Below, piece after piece: positions 38,401 to 50,747 of a stretch of DNA of 64,000 nucleotides. The stretch's first letter is position 1. Each line of letters starts with the position of its first letter. Origin of the DNA: Corythucha ciliata (Eukaryota > Arthropoda > Insecta > Hemiptera > Tingidae); contig CM075942.1 of assembly GCA_038030265.1 (NCBI GenBank), forward strand, positions 42,126,751-42,190,750, written 5' to 3'. The translations under genes and the position numbers were made by a program. The notes under the pieces are model-generated. The model saw only the letters and a list, made by a program, of their open reading frames with translations. It was not told where the DNA came from and did not search any database.

Positions 38401-41400
38401 GCTTGTTCCATTTGCATTAAATTCCGCTCTGGAGCCGAGCATTTCTACCCGTCTTCTCGGTTACCATTATGATATAATTCAGACAAGACGGGTTGAAATG
38501 CTCGGCTTTACAGCGGAATTTTATACACATGAAAAACGCTGTTAAGGAGTTGAAAAATGTGATGGTTTATGAAAATGTTTCATATGTTTCGAAGCGCTTA
38601 AAGGAGACGTATAGGTTAAGGTTGGTTTTTGAATACAAGCCTTAGTTTGTAAAAATGTTACGATTTTTTCGGAATTCTATCAAGTTTAGTGAATTTGGTG
38701 CTCTAATCGTTTCCTACTTTGTGGGAATTGCTAATAAACCCTCAAATAAATAAGATAAGCACCCGCGGTCGGCTGTCAGGTGTCCACAGTACTTTATCTT
38801 TCTTAATCTTAAGGTACGCCCACACAGAAGAGTCCCACGACACTTATTGCTAGAAAATTAGTGTCAGACACGAATCGCATTGGTGTAAACACAAATTTCT
38901 AGAAATTTTCATCAGTGTTTATACAGCCAAGAAATTTGTCTGTCACTTTATATTTATGTTCAGAGAGAAGTGTCGCTAATAAATGGGCTAATTGCCCCAA
39001 TCATCCCTCCTGTAGAGACTTCAGAAGTGGAAGATCAAGAATGCGTCACTACCACGGAAAAGGCTGCTATTTGTGACCCCACTCCTGGTTCCTCGAGGAG
39101 AAAGAAACTCAGACAAATTTGATTTTCCTTCTGTACCGCCGTATGGGTCTGGGTTCAGAGAGTCGACAAAGAGTAACAAAGAGGTACCTTTACCCCGTGA
39201 TGTAAATTTATTGTTTACAGTCTGACTCACCTTTCCCCAGGCCCGACGGCTTGCGGTAGCGTGTACACAAGCTGGCGCGCGAGGCTTCGCCCCCCCCCCC
39301 TGCACGGATGCGCGTCCCTGACTCCGTGGACCCCCGACTCTGGCTGTGAACTCGACTCTGTCCCCCGACTCTAGAATCCCCCGGGTTTTATACTACATGT
39401 TTGTAAAACCCTAAGTGCTATGGATAACAAGCAGTTTCCTCAAGGATTTGTTGACGTTATCGGGCCATTCTCCCCCGCCCGTCCCTGAGCTCGTCGGGTT
39501 CACTCACCGAGCGGTGAATAATTCCCCGGATCGAGCTCATTTTCTCTATAATATACTCGCACCACATAACGCCCTTTTCTATGGCGTTACACTTCCAAAC
39601 ATAAGATAAGTAAAAAAAAAAAAAAATCGAAATAAATAAACTAGACACGGCGTTATAATTATGCCTAGTTTGTTCTTATGTACATTGCCCTAACTGATTT
39701 ATTGGTAATTTCGATACTAAAGCAGGAACAAGTATTTTGTAGTCATTCGTTTTCATTACAACAAACGTAGGTAAGTACATATCGTTACTATAATAGCCTC
39801 TACCGTTCCTAATGTGAGCGCCCTCTAGACTGAGAGGACATAATAATGACTCATAATTGCATGTATAGTAAATTGGGGCTATTATACAAGACAGAAAACT
39901 GCGAGAATACAATCTCACTGAAACGCGAAGTTTTGTTTTACACTTGTAAGACATTTAAAAATTGGCCGAATTTCAAATTTATTAGGCATTTTGAATTCTG
40001 CAGTAACTTTCCTACAACTTTTGGGGAGGGGGGTTTGGATAAAAATTGATGCTTCCAAGATACAGCGCATTGAAAATAGGTAAAACTGAGTTTCTGGAAT
40101 AGTTGGTTAAAATGATGATTTTATGATGATGTGTAGAAACGGTTGCGCTGAACCGATTTCAGTTGTTTTCTTTTTTCAATCGACGCGAAAATTTGTCCTT
40201 TTTCATTGATTAAATGGAATGGTTAGGCGTGGGATAACTTGGTTTGGAGATATTAACAGAAAACTGAAAAAAGTCCAAAAATTTCGTCGTTTTTTGGCTC
40301 TCCTGGTGCCAACGCTGTTTGGCTCCTGTTGTGCAGGAGCCCTTCCCCTGGGCCGGACGGGATATTCCCGGTCATGTTACAGCGTGGCCTGGAGGTCCTG
40401 GAGCCGCGTCTCAGAAGGATATTTAGGGCAAGTTATGCATTATCGTATATACCGAAGGCATGGAGGGAGGTCAGGGTTGTGTTCATTCCTAAGTCGGGAG
40501 CAAACTCCTCGGCCCAGGCAAAGGCGTACCGACCCATAAGCCTCATGTCCTTCCTCCTTAAAACAATGGAAAAGGTAATTGGCCTGGATATCAAGGACGG
40601 TTGCCTTAAAATTAAACCAATCCAGAGGGGGCAGCATGCCTACCAGGCGGGCAAGTCTACTGAGACCGCCCTAAACGAACTGGTGGGTAAGGTTGAGAAA
40701 TCTCTGGAGGCGAAAGAAACTGCGCTGGGCTGCTTCCTGGACATAGGTGGTGCTTTTGATAACACCACCTATGACTCTATGGAGGCTGCAGTAAGGAGCA
40801 GAGGTGTTGATCCATCTTCAGTGAAATGGATCAAGGGGATGCTGGAATGCCGCGTCGTGACTTCGGGGCTGGGAGGGGAGACTGTTTCCGTGTTGCCCTC
40901 AAGGGGGTGTCCCCAGGGGGGTGTGCTCTCTCCTTTGCTCTGGTTGCTCGTGGTGGACGAGCTTCTCGCTATCCTAAAGGAGCAGGGTTATGAGGTAGTT
41001 GGTTACGCGGATGACCTTGCGATTCTAGTTAGGGGCAAATTTGATGATACCATATCCAGTAGGATGCAGGGTGCCCTTAACATAGTGCAGCGATGGTGCA
41101 GCAGGCATGGTCTCAGGGTTAACCCTGAGAAGACCACCCTTGTTGCGTTTACCAGGCGGAGGAAGCTGGCATTAAAGGTAGTTCGACTGAATGGAGAAGT
41201 GTTGAAGGTAGGAAAAGAAGTCAAGTACCTTGGAGTTACCCTGGATCAGGGGCTCAAATGGACCTCGCATATCAAGAGGGTGCTGAATAAGGCCACGTTC
41301 GCATTGTGGGCTGGTCGGAAAATGTTTGGCAAAACATGGGGTCTAAAGCCAAAAATGGTGTTGTGGCTGTATACAGCCGTTGTTAGGCCTATCGTCACCT

Positions 41401-42719
41401 ATGGCTCACTCCTATGGTGGCAGAAGACGAAACAAAGGACAGTCTAGGCCTTGCTGAGTAAGTTGCAGCGCCAGGCCTGTCTTGGAGTAACGGGTGCTAT
41501 GCATTCGTGCCCGACGGCAGCCATGGAGGTGTTACTGGACATGCCTCCCCTGCACTTTCATGTGCAGGCGACCGCATATATGGCGGCGGTGAGACTGCTG
41601 CGGGCGGAGTACGTGAAGCGGGGTGTCCAGGTTGGGCACTTGCGTGTTCTGGAGGAAGTTGCATGTAGTGAGGCGGCTGAAGTCGTTACGGATCTCATGC
41701 ATGTGAGGATGGATTTTGAGAAACCCTTTAAGGTCGACATAGGCAACCGCGACCTTTGGGATAAGGGTTTGCCGAGGTTTAAGCCCGCCACGCAAGTATG
41801 GTATACTGATGGATCTGTGAAGGATGGGGGTGCTGGCATTGGGGTCTTTGGCCCCAGGTTTCAGCATTGGGAGTCCCTTGGGACGACCGCCACCATCTTT
41901 CAGGCGGAGATCTATGCTATAGAAGCCTGTGCGCGGAAGATTAGTGAGAGGGGTCTCCGGAAAGCGAAGATCTTTATCCTGTCTGACAGCCAGGCGGCTC
42001 TTAAGACCCTAGGCTCAAGCGTCGTGAATTCGAAGCTAGTTTGGGGATGTCTTGAAGCCCTCAGGCCTGTGGCAACGGCAAACAGCCTTACTTTGATGTG
42101 GGTGCCGGGTCACATGGGGTTTGAGGGGAATGAAATGGCTGATCAACTCGCGAAGAGAAGATCAGAGATGCCTTACGTGGGCCCGGAGCCAAGTCTCGGG
42201 GTCACGAAGTCCTTCACGAAGAGGCAGGTGCAGGCGTGGTTGGACGAGAGGCATCGTGAACACTGGGTTAGACAACCAGGTCTCAGGCAGGCCAAGCTCT
42301 TTGTCACTCCAAAGGGACGATCGGAGAAGGGCCTGATCTCTCTGAGCCGAGGAGACCTTAGAATCTTGGTGGGACTGCTAACGGGACATTGTGCCCTTCG
42401 ATATACACTCAGACTAATGGAGAAGTCTGACACGGACATTTGCAGATTTTGCGACCTGGCCGTGGAAACAGCAGAGCACGTACTGTGTGAGTGCCAGGCT
42501 CTGGGGCGGTTACGCTTTCTACATCTTGGAAATGATGTGCTTCAACCGGAGGACATCTCCAGGATGGCTACGGGAAATATCCTCAACTTCGTTAAGGAGT
42601 GGTGGTGGAGGACGCTTGAAAGCTAGCGTCTTTCTTGGCAGGGCAACCTGAGGGGACACCACAATAGATCTTATAGGTCGAGTTTGGTAGGAGATAGTTT
42701 CTTCTGGGCTTCCCTCCCC

Positions 42720-42753
<34 letters not shown>

Positions 42754-45700
42754 CAGGAGCCCTAGGCACATGCAAACCTAGGATACCTTTAACAGGGCCT
42801 TACTGAATCGATTGAAGCAATCTCCAGCTTTCCAACAATTATTTTAACTTCGGGTTCTTATTTGACTGGGCTATCCGTTAAAAACGAAATTTCACAGAAT
42901 TGGACTCATTCATTGGACCCTTTGTCTGCTATCCAAGAGAGACAGATGGGGAGGAAAGACGTTCTAAGGCCAGGAAGCTCAGCATTCGTGTGCTAGTCGT
43001 TGGGACCTCGTGCCCCTTCTCCCCCCCCCCGTCGAGCCCCTTTGCATGTTAATCCTCCAAAGTGTTCAATTACAGAAATTAAATTGTGTAAGCGTGTGTC
43101 ACTTAATTATAGATTGTACATTAAACTTTTGTTTCTCTTCTATTTTGTTACTACGTAATTCGTTCTTAAGTAGAGTAAAAGTTTCTACTCTCGCTCGTTA
43201 GCCTGTTTGTTTAGTATATTGTTGAAAATTCTTTTTTCTTTGTTCAGTTTTTGAGAAAAAAGAGTTTTAGAGTACTGTACACTTGTGCCATGTGTGAAAG
43301 AAGTGTTTCTATTTAGAGGGCTTTATTCATCGTACCTTCAAATCCGAGAAGTGAGGCTGAGCTCGATACGGAACCCATACAGTTCTGCGCTAGACAAGTA
43401 TACGTTCCAAGGCAGCAAGTCCCGTCTTGACCCGTAATGATTTTATGTATGTCGCCCGGTTTTAATTCGCGACCATCTTTGAACCATTTCAATTTTGGTT
43501 GAGGTACGCCAATGACCTTGAATTATTTTTAAAACAATATAGACGCATTTTCAAGAGCATGTGAAGAAGAAGAAGTAATGAACACGCTAACTTTGCATTC
43601 TAAATTGACGGCACCTTCCTCTGACATAACAGCTTTCAAGTCTTCTAAAAATTTCGGTTTTTTGAAGTGTTTCGGAATATTCAGTTTGAGGAAACAAGAC
43701 GTTACACTTTGACCGTAGTCATTTGTGGCAACGCATTTCCATTCCGCCTAGAATAAGCATGTTGTAATCTATTTAATTTATCACGTTAATTCAAGAGTTA
43801 CCTGATCGGAAAATTCCAGCTTGTTCACCACAAGCTGACAAATTCCTAATTTTTCACGCTCTACTTTATACTTTTCGTTTGTTTCGATAATTTCGTCATC
43901 TTTGAACCAAAGTATTGTTGGTTCAGGGAATACGCTGACTGAAATTAAATTGGAAACTCAAGCCCGGGTTAAAGTGAAAGAACGTTTTTCATTACCTTGT
44001 ACAGTGAATTTATAGTTTTCGTTAATTTTCGCTTCAGCGCTTTTCAGTCCTTGTATAAATCTCGGCGGCAACCTTTCCGAGGAGAGCTGCAATCTGTCCT
44101 CTTCCGTCAACTGGCTCTTAATATCATCCAGTGTCAGAACGGCCGTACTTTCGGCTTCCCCCATGCAGTTTTTCGCGATGCAACAATAGGAACCTTGAAG
44201 TCGGGTATTATTTCTTTCCTTCAGTGTGAAATTGATTTTGGGGTTAAATTTGGAAGTTACCCAGAGAATTAGTCCCAGTCAACTGATACACATCGCCAGG
44301 TTTCAATTCTTGACCGTCTTTAAACCATGACAGATGCGGTGTTGGATAGCCTACTACTTTACACTCGAACGATACAAGGCCCTCCTCGGTTAAAATAGCC
44401 TTCAAGTTTTCCAGAAACTTAGGTTTCCTGTAGTTTTTAGGATCTGAAAAAATAACAACGACGAGATTATTATTATTATTGTTATTATATGTATATTAAG
44501 TTATTGTCTGCAAAAACTTACAGCTGACGATCAAATTCGCTGATGATATTGCTTTGGCTCCTGTCTTATTGGAGGCCACGCATTTCCATACGCCGTTATC
44601 CTCCGCCGTGATTTCACTAATTCGAAGTTTGTATCCTCCAGTCCCGTCCTCAACCTTTTGGTACTTGGCATTCTCGGTGATTTCACCCGAGGGACCATAC
44701 CATGTTACTGCCTCCGGCCAGGGTGGTACGGAAACTGTGAAGAGAAAACTATGTGGCTAAGGGGGTAAAATAACTGTTTTAAAATGATTGAACTAGTACT
44801 TACCTTTGCACTCAAAAGTGATGTTTCCTCCTAATTTGCTTTTTTCGTTTCGAAGCTCTTTCAGTAAGTTAGGCTTAGGGCCTACAGGCAAAAAGCTATC
44901 GAGCAGAGAATTATGAGACAGTTGAACCCGATATGTTTTGACTTATTTCCGAATGTGCGTGAATTGCGACGACCAAGAATCGTGTCAGCTCAGCCACCAA
45001 GGATCAATTTTTAAGAAATTTCCGGTCAACGTGAATTAATTTGTCGTAATACATATAGGTTGTATGAATTTCACAGACAGAAGGTGAAGGCACCATACAT
45101 ACCGCTTGTAATACCGAAACATGTAAATTGTGCAGTACAACTGGTCCAAGCTTCTTGGGCCAACCAGTGGTTATTTCCCCTGGGACCCACTAATGTAAGA
45201 ACTGCACTTCGCGACATGAACTTAGACGGCCGTCACTCATCGACTAAAAAACCAAAGTTGCCCTTTGTTGTCACAAAGAAGCGAGGAAAGGCTCAAGCCT
45301 ACTCTCATAGCTGGTAACGTTGCGCTCCCATCGTTGCCAGGCTCCTGGGATCAGCGAGCGTTCTTTCTTCGCTTTCTGAGTCACACCCGCCTAATTTACG
45401 ACTAAGTATACGTATTGGTATTAGGGGGCCTGTGCTGTAAGATTTCAGTGTTCCTAGGAATATCATTTTCCACCCGTCCGCCCCAAATTAAATCGCATGT
45501 TGATGGGGAGGACGGTGGAAAGAAACGGTAATGGGTGACAGTTAAAAGTTATAGAACGAAAATATAAAGAGAAGCCTGTGACATATTCTGTGATAATAGT
45601 ACCTGTACCTGTGATCTATAAGTTAGGCAATTAGGGAATTGGTGAGCAGGAAATGCTAGTTCTTCGGCCCATAGCCATGGAAGCTGAGCCAGTATAGGGA

Positions 45701-47288
45701 GGTGGTTTTAGCCGGTAGGTCGCATAGCGAGAGTCCTGCACTCCGAGCGTAAGTAGCTTTTCCACCCCCCCCCACCCCTCACCAAACAGGCCCCCCCAGG
45801 AAAAGCACATGTCGGCCTGTAGGAAGTATCAATTTTACTCCCAAAACCAAAACACTGGTTGTTCAGTCAGTCCACCTGGTGGGAGGGGTATTTTATTGTA
45901 AAATACAGGATATGAAGTTCGATTTATTCCTTTTTCTAGCCTTAATTGGTACCTCATTTGTATTACGCCCGTATGTTGGAATTTGATCATCGTTGTTCGG
46001 TGGTGTGATGGCCGAGATGACACGTTTCCATATTGTCAGAAATTCCCCCCACCCAAATAATAAAGCATAAAATACTATCACCTTTGGCCGAAATTGGACG
46101 AAGCGTCGACGTGTACAATGGACGACGACTCGGTGGACCCCATGCAATTGGTAGCGAGACATGTATAGGTGCCGAGGGATGTGGGGTCCGCCTGGTTCGG
46201 CGTCAGTGCTAGAACGTCCCCTGCTTTGATTTCCACTCCTCCCTTGAACCATCGAAGAAGAGGCGTCGGAACGCCAACCACTTTGCACTCGAGGGATACT
46301 GTTCCCTGAGCCGTCAGGATGGCTCGTAGGGGCTCGACGAACTCAGGTTTTTTGTATGCTTTCGGAACTGGAAAAAAATCGTATTTTATTTGTAAAGCGA
46401 AATCGTCCGTAAATAAATGGGGAAACTGTCAGAACGTGTTAAAGATCGAACGTCGACAAAGAAATAATTCCGTAAAAGAAGTCTGGGACAGAAATAGCAC
46501 ACGAAGTTCAAAATTCCGGGAGGTTCAATGTTGATCTTCCTTTGTTTTGATACCTACCTTTTTTTCTTCATTCAGATAAACATACAAAATTCTGCCCCTG
46601 AGCTTGATATTAAAGTTCGAAAACAATTTATAACTACCTGTTTTACAAATATGCACAATGCAATGAACTAGAACATTTCAAGCGGCCTATTTTTAACTCG
46701 CCTTTCTGGTCACTCTCCAACGCCGAATAACTGACCAAACTAATCAGACCAAGTTCAACATTGAACCTCGTTAAGAGACTTAGCAAGTGACAAAGAAAAA
46801 TAATAATTTATAACGTAAAACGCACTCAATAGAGTCAATTGTCCCGATGATATTGTCGTTCCGACGATGTTAGTAACAATAACGCGCCACAACCCACTGT
46901 CTTCCAGAAAAACGGGTGAAATGTCGACGCAATGGAAATTTCCTTCGGTGACCATCCGAATGCGGTCGCCCTCATCCACTGTCCTTCCATCCTTCTCCCA
47001 TCGCACCTACAATCGTTGGAAAACCCGCGTCTTGAAATTTCCCGGTCGTTAATTGAAATAACATATTCTCGATTATAATAAAATCTCACTGAGACAGGCG
47101 TAGGACTGGATACTTCTACGAGAAATCTGGCCCTCGTGCCCACTTTGACGGATAAATCTGACAGACGACGAACCAAATGAGGTCGCCCTGTGCCTGTCCA
47201 TTGTTGTTGTTCAGGCCAGCGGTCATCTTCAGGCAAGTCTTCCAATTCTACGTCGTCGCCTCCCACCATCCTCCGCCTGACACGGTTT
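15855..47288 (-). CDS. Giant Ig-domain protein with ~6,660-residue repeat region (titin superfamily), 5' incomplete
   Basis: My exon model on the minus strand is 47288-47090, 47006-46826, 46367-46082, 44895-44804, 44734-44522, 44443-44261, 44193-43996, 43938-43802, 43747-43592, 43516-43336, 38034-37759, 37691-17700, 17437-17269, 17195-16853, 16784-16647, 16583-16260 and 16192-15855. Every junction has GT/AG borders and matching phase. The first exon starts in the middle of a codon, so at least one coding exon lies further 5' and was not found. The order is six Ig domains, an acidic linker, a huge helical repeat region, a basic Ser/Arg tail and three Ig domains. Ig-family sarcomeric proteins act as filament scaffolds; that role is inferred here. 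No kinase, SH3 or RhoGEF domain is seen. The last exon may instead splice at 16,020 (GAA followed by GTAAAC). I prefer read-through because a stop at 15,855 is followed about 90 bases later by AATAAA. One base appears to be missing near 31,287. Orthology is not assigned. Confidence 0.72.
17700..37691 (-). CDS. ~20-kb single coding exon: giant helical repeat array
   Basis: This is one exon of 19,992 nt with an acceptor TTTTTTGTCTAG at 37,692 and a donor AG/GTAAATTG at 17,700. It is read in two frames that meet at about 31,287. The first part (37.6-31.3 kb, ~2,130 residues) opens with an acidic then Lys/Arg-rich segment, followed by repeats of the form PLxxLxxxLxxVExxI. The second (31.3-17.7 kb, ~4,520 residues) is an array of about 40 units of roughly 100-110 residues. 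Each unit carries a VGELQxVV-like helix, a LxPETPLExxxIxxPLxxL segment and an LCRQLVEVI-like helix. The last ~450 residues are basic and disordered, ending ARSSSRGRR. The pattern predicts amphipathic helical bundles or coiled-coil spacers. I do not recognise it as spectrin, PEVK or Ig. Most shadow frames on the plus strand come from this exon. Confidence 0.8.
37759..38034 (-). CDS. Acidic linker exon of the giant gene
   Basis: This 276-nt exon starts after a TCCTTCAG acceptor and ends at TCAG followed by GTGAGG. It encodes a Ser/Thr/Asp/Glu-rich linker with MDRSLSTIHEER near its start and YETPDLTEEEALQIVEMYAE near its end. No domain is recognised. Both borders keep the reading frame between Ig6 and the giant exon. 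It is separated from Ig6 by a 5.3-kb intron that holds a retrotransposon. Confidence 0.7.
38419..38521. mobile_element. 103-bp inverted-repeat element
   Basis: A 37-base left arm starting AAATTCCGCTCTGGAGCCGA is largely the reverse complement of 38485-38521, around a 29-base AT-rich loop. It is non-coding and MITE-like. No sure target duplication was found. Confidence 0.65.
40344..42626 (+). pseudogene. Reverse transcriptase - RNase H pol fragment with in-frame stop
   Basis: The frame encodes RT motifs FLDIGGAFDNT (motif A), GCPQGGVLSPLLW (motif B) and GYADDLAIL (motif C, YADD). An RNase H domain follows: YTDGSVKDGGAGIG, QAEIYAIEA, SDSQAALKTL and VPGHMGFEGNEMAD. A C-terminal Cys-His knuckle is present (CRFCDLAVETAEHVLCEC). 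A single TAG at 41445-41447 interrupts an otherwise open frame between RT and RNase H. Together with the missing 5' part this makes the copy non-autonomous. The RNase H domain favours an I/R1-group element. Confidence 0.88.
40344..42752 (+). mobile_element. 5'-truncated non-LTR retrotransposon (R1/I-like), 11-bp target duplication
   Basis: The insertion begins at 40344 inside the reverse-transcriptase fingers (SPGPDGIFP) and ends with a 29-base poly-A tract at 42724-42752. It is flanked by GCAGGAGCCCT at 40333-40343 and again at 42753-42763. Truncation at the 5' end, an A tail and a target duplication are hallmarks of target-primed reverse transcription. It lies antisense in an intron of the giant gene. 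ORF1 and the endonuclease are missing. Confidence 0.9.
42764..43335. other. Intron remainder with poly-C tract
   Basis: A run of about twelve C lies near 43020. Nothing else is recognisable. Confidence 0.35.
43336..47288 (-). CDS. N-terminal block of the giant gene: ten exons, six Ig domains
   Basis: These exons encode six I-set-like Ig domains in tandem. Ig1 (47288-46826) begins RPHLVRRLSDL and has its core tryptophan in VRWEKDG. Ig2 (46367-46082) carries WFKGG and GTYTCLATNCMG. Ig3 spans 44895-44522, with KCVASNKTG. Ig4 spans 44443 to about 44090, with WFKDGQELKPGD. Ig5 runs from about 44090 to 43650, with WKCVATNDYG. Ig6 ends at 43336, with WFKDGRELKPGD and GTYTCLAQNCMG. Even-numbered domains share a (K/R)KPxF opening, WFK and NCMG. 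Odd-numbered ones are split by an intron just before the C-strand core. The pattern is a two-domain unit repeated three times. The junction into the 38 kb exon is in phase (GFE, then D). Confidence 0.82.
44896..46081 (-). other. Intron between Ig2 and Ig3 exons of the giant gene
   Basis: An open frame of 85 codons on the plus strand (45060-45317) has no recognised domain. Poly-C runs occur near 45.77 and 45.79 kb. No Ig exon was found inside, and the exons on either side join in phase. Confidence 0.4.
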
Positions 47289-48690
47289 CTGGAAGAAAAA
47301 TGTAACTGTTATTCCTATACATATATATACATATACTTAAAATGCCCTATAAAAATAGTAATAATTTAACATTTCCGTTCTGTGTGCCACCTCTCCATTG
47401 CTATTAAGCAACGTCATTAAACATGCTTTTCAATCCATTTTCTTATTTTGTTTGTTATATGAATATATTCACCTACATTAAGGGTTGCTCTATCAAAGTC
47501 CGGAACGCAACTAAGCATGAGTAACCACGGCGGTGGTTACTCCATTCTTTTCTGCTTTTCACGCACAGGAATATCAGTTTTACCTCCTTACCGCGAAGTT
47601 TTCGGTACTCATTTTGGAAACATCTCCAATTTTCCCAAAAACTATGATTTTTCATTGGAAAACTTGGAGTCAAAAATTTGAATTTCCAAATGTATTAATG
47701 TAAAATACAATTCAGGTTAAATGTCCGGAATTGCAATTTTTGAGACACAGATTGCCTGTTGTTTAAGACCCGGATTCTGGGGCCATAGTTTTGACCGAAA
47801 AACCTACATGCAATGTAGTTGTTCATGAAAGTTGTTCGAGAAGTTGAATTTAGAGCTAGAACATCCAGTTTTAGGGTGAAAAGATCGAGGATGGCGAGTT
47901 AATGATGCACCTGGTTCGTTGATGACGCAATTAAAGTGGCAATACGTGGGCTCCTGCCTACGATAGGCATGCCTCACTTTCAACCACCTACAGGCCCCGT
48001 GTCTTTTGTGCGCATAAAAAAGCAGCCCCGGGGCGCAAAAAGATGTGTTCCAGACACCCTTCCTACAACTCTGTTTGGTCGTGCTTGTTGAAGCCTAATC
48101 TTGTACCAACCTATACCAATCAAGCCTACTAAACCGTATACCAATGCAGCGTTTGTTTATTTTTATATAGGCATTTGTACTCCTCGGACGGCTAACTTAT
48201 TAGTTCAAACTATATCCTTGCAATGGTAACACCCCCCCCCCTCCACGACGTTCCCCTGCCGCCAATTGGTCACAGAATGAAGTTAATTTCGTTCAAATAC
48301 ACGCCAATTTATTAATATCATTTTGGAAGTTCCCGGGATAATAAGTGTTATGGACTAACTTCAGCGCTTCCTGGGTTTTGTACATCCAACAGGCCACGCA
48401 AGTAGCCAGTTTCAAGACTTTCCAAGTTTTTCGCCAAACAATAAGGGTCAATTCCATTTCAGTTCAGTCAAATTAATCGACAAAAAGGCTTATTATTTTG
48501 CCCCAGAATACACTACATTATGAGCTAAACTTGAAATGTTGGTATTTTAATACTGTAGACCATTTAGGAAAAACAGATCCCGGAGGCTGTCGCACTGTCC
48601 ATACTGGTCGTGGAAAACAAAATTATTTACAAAAGTTGTAGACAATTTAGGGCTCAACATTTGTGAGTGAATATCGTCCCTGTAAAGTCA
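47289..48690. other. Upstream of the first Ig exon found; no exon seen
   Basis: The giant gene should continue 5', because exon 47288-47090 begins in the middle of a codon. No exon ending in the required phase was recognised here or further right. The 5' end may be outside the window. Confidence 0.4.
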
Positions 48691-48993
48691 GTTTAGTCCA
48701 GTCAAGGAATGTAAAAAAGGGGTCTAGACTGCAATAATTCATAAAGAATTTTACTCTTCGGGAATGTGTTCGGAGGTGTCCAGGGGTCACCTTACCAAAA
48801 GTCCCCGAGTTTTCGCGTGGAGCATGACTCTGGAGAGGGCGAAATGTGCGACCATTTTCGGGTTTTGACCAATATCTAGGAAACTACTAGCGTTAGCGCC
48901 TAGACGCCGAAATGCAAAAATAACGTTCGCATAATTTCTGATAAATTCGCCTCTATTCATTTTTTTTCATTTGCGTAGCGGTTACCGATATAT

Positions 48994-49803
48994 CGAGGGT
49001 GTCACTCCATCATCACATAACGTCATTTTGTTTATTTTTCAGGAGAGCAAAAAAACCAGATCCAAATGATTTACTGTTCTCTTAAAAGTAACGAACTCCA
49101 TTTTTTGTTTTTAGTTTTCACATCCTAATTACCTATAGTTACCATCTGAGAAACACGTTTTATGCGCCGGCGCTTAATTTTAGTGAATGGGAGTCTCTGA
49201 ACTTTTCAGAAAAATGTTTTTCTCCGATGGTAAAAGTAGGAATCAGAATGTGAAAACTAAAAAAAACGCTGCGAATTATCGAACAATGCCTTATTATTTC
49301 GACTATGGGTTTATTATTCATCGATGTAGTCAAATCCGGCTTGAAATTACATGAAAATCGACACCCCACACCCCTATGATCCCAAATCCTTTGAAAATCC
49401 CCATTTTGGACCCGCTTTTGGCCCATAAAACCCCAGGGAGTTATTTGATCAAACTGATCAGATGTTAGGACCAACTAGACCCCAAATGAAGTCTATGTGC
49501 GAAAGAACGAGTTTTTTCGAGCAATCCTAGGGCAAGATATGGCCCGGACGGCGGACGGACATTTTTTTTTTATTGCAGATTTAGATTCTACGCACTTTGA
49601 AACGTAAAACTACAAATTTTGAGGGGGGGTCAAAAAAATTTTTTTGCGATACGATTACAAAGACTTATTATTGAGAAATAATAAGTCAAAAAGTGGAGTT
49701 CGTTACTTTTAAGAGACCAGCAAATCATTGGGAACTGGTTTTTTTGCTCTCCTGAAAACTAGCCAAAATGACGTTATGTTGTGATGATGGAGTGACACCC
49801 TCG
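48994..49803. mobile_element. 810-bp non-autonomous element nested in the left arm
   Basis: The ends are CGAGGGTGTCACTCCATCAT and its reverse complement. The intact right arm of the host element gives the empty site (reverse strand CCGATATATGCTCCG). Comparison with the filled site shows an ATAT duplication (48990-48993, 49804-49807), equivalently TA if the ends include one more base. Arms of ~110 bp surround a non-coding core that shares ~250 bp with 14.8-15.1 kb. Confidence 0.8.
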
Positions 49804-50747
49804 ATATGCTCCGTGGAATTTGGGGGAAAAACTGTTGATGACAAAGGTATGAAAACCGGTGGGACTAGAGGGAGAAAAGATTGCATTCGATTTTGGCCTC
49901 GGCTGATGTTTTCTTCATGTTAAGACGTTATATTTCACGCAACATCCTCGGTATCACCCTTGAACTGTACAGTCTGTCACCTTTCAAACATAAAAAAATG
50001 ATATGCATTTTTCAAACGCCGCTCCTTCCGGTTGACTGCGTCTAAAAAGGTCGCCAGACATTGTGATTACTCGTCAAGGAGTCTACTTTAGTAATCTATG
50101 CTCAAAACTTTGGGTAGCTGAGGGACAATTTTGAGAAAAGTTGCGTAGACTACGAAAAAACGAAGCATTTGGATTTTATTTTTCGGTATTTCCGGGCGTA
50201 TCTGTGTAGAGCTACGATTTTTCGACAAAGTGAATGATATGAAGTCATTGAGCTGTAAAATGAGCTCTCACTTGAGCTGCTTTTTATACTTTTTTTCCCC
50301 CTCTATTCGGCAGGAAGAGTCTTGAAGATGGAGTTAGCCGAGGGGTGGAAGCACTTTTGTAACATTTTATTGGTGGTTTCGCGATCCCAAGGTTGCTCGT
50401 TTTTAATATTTTGATCTCAAGCGCATATGTTGTGTGTCAGATAATAGTTCTGTCCCAGCAAGGTGTTTGGAACGTGTTCGGAGCAGAGTTGCCAAGGGAC
50501 CACTCAATGAAATGTTATCATCATAAATTTTATTAGATGGCTCCACGGCAACTCTGCACCGAATATGTTTCAGACACCTTGCTGGAACAGACCTAAAGCA
50601 CAATGAATAAAAAATATAATAAACAGTTTGAAATTTTTGTTTTATTTGTATAACAAAATTATTTACGAATAGGTACTAATTAAAATAAATAATGTTTTTA
50701 AAATAGTTTCGTCCTCTTGGAGGTGCATGGGCCGTGATGATCGTATG

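Larger units (their letters stand above)
38035..43335 (-). other. 5.3-kb intron of the giant gene hosting mobile elements
   Basis: This intron separates Ig6 from the acidic linker exon. It contains a short inverted-repeat element (38419-38521), G/C-rich simple sequence near 39.3 kb and a 5'-truncated non-LTR retrotransposon on the opposite strand (40344-42752). No host exon was recognised within it. Confidence 0.55.

Noticed and set aside
45060..45317. 85-codon plus-strand open frame
   Set aside because: It lies in an intron, has no domain, no splice partner and no start context worth noting.
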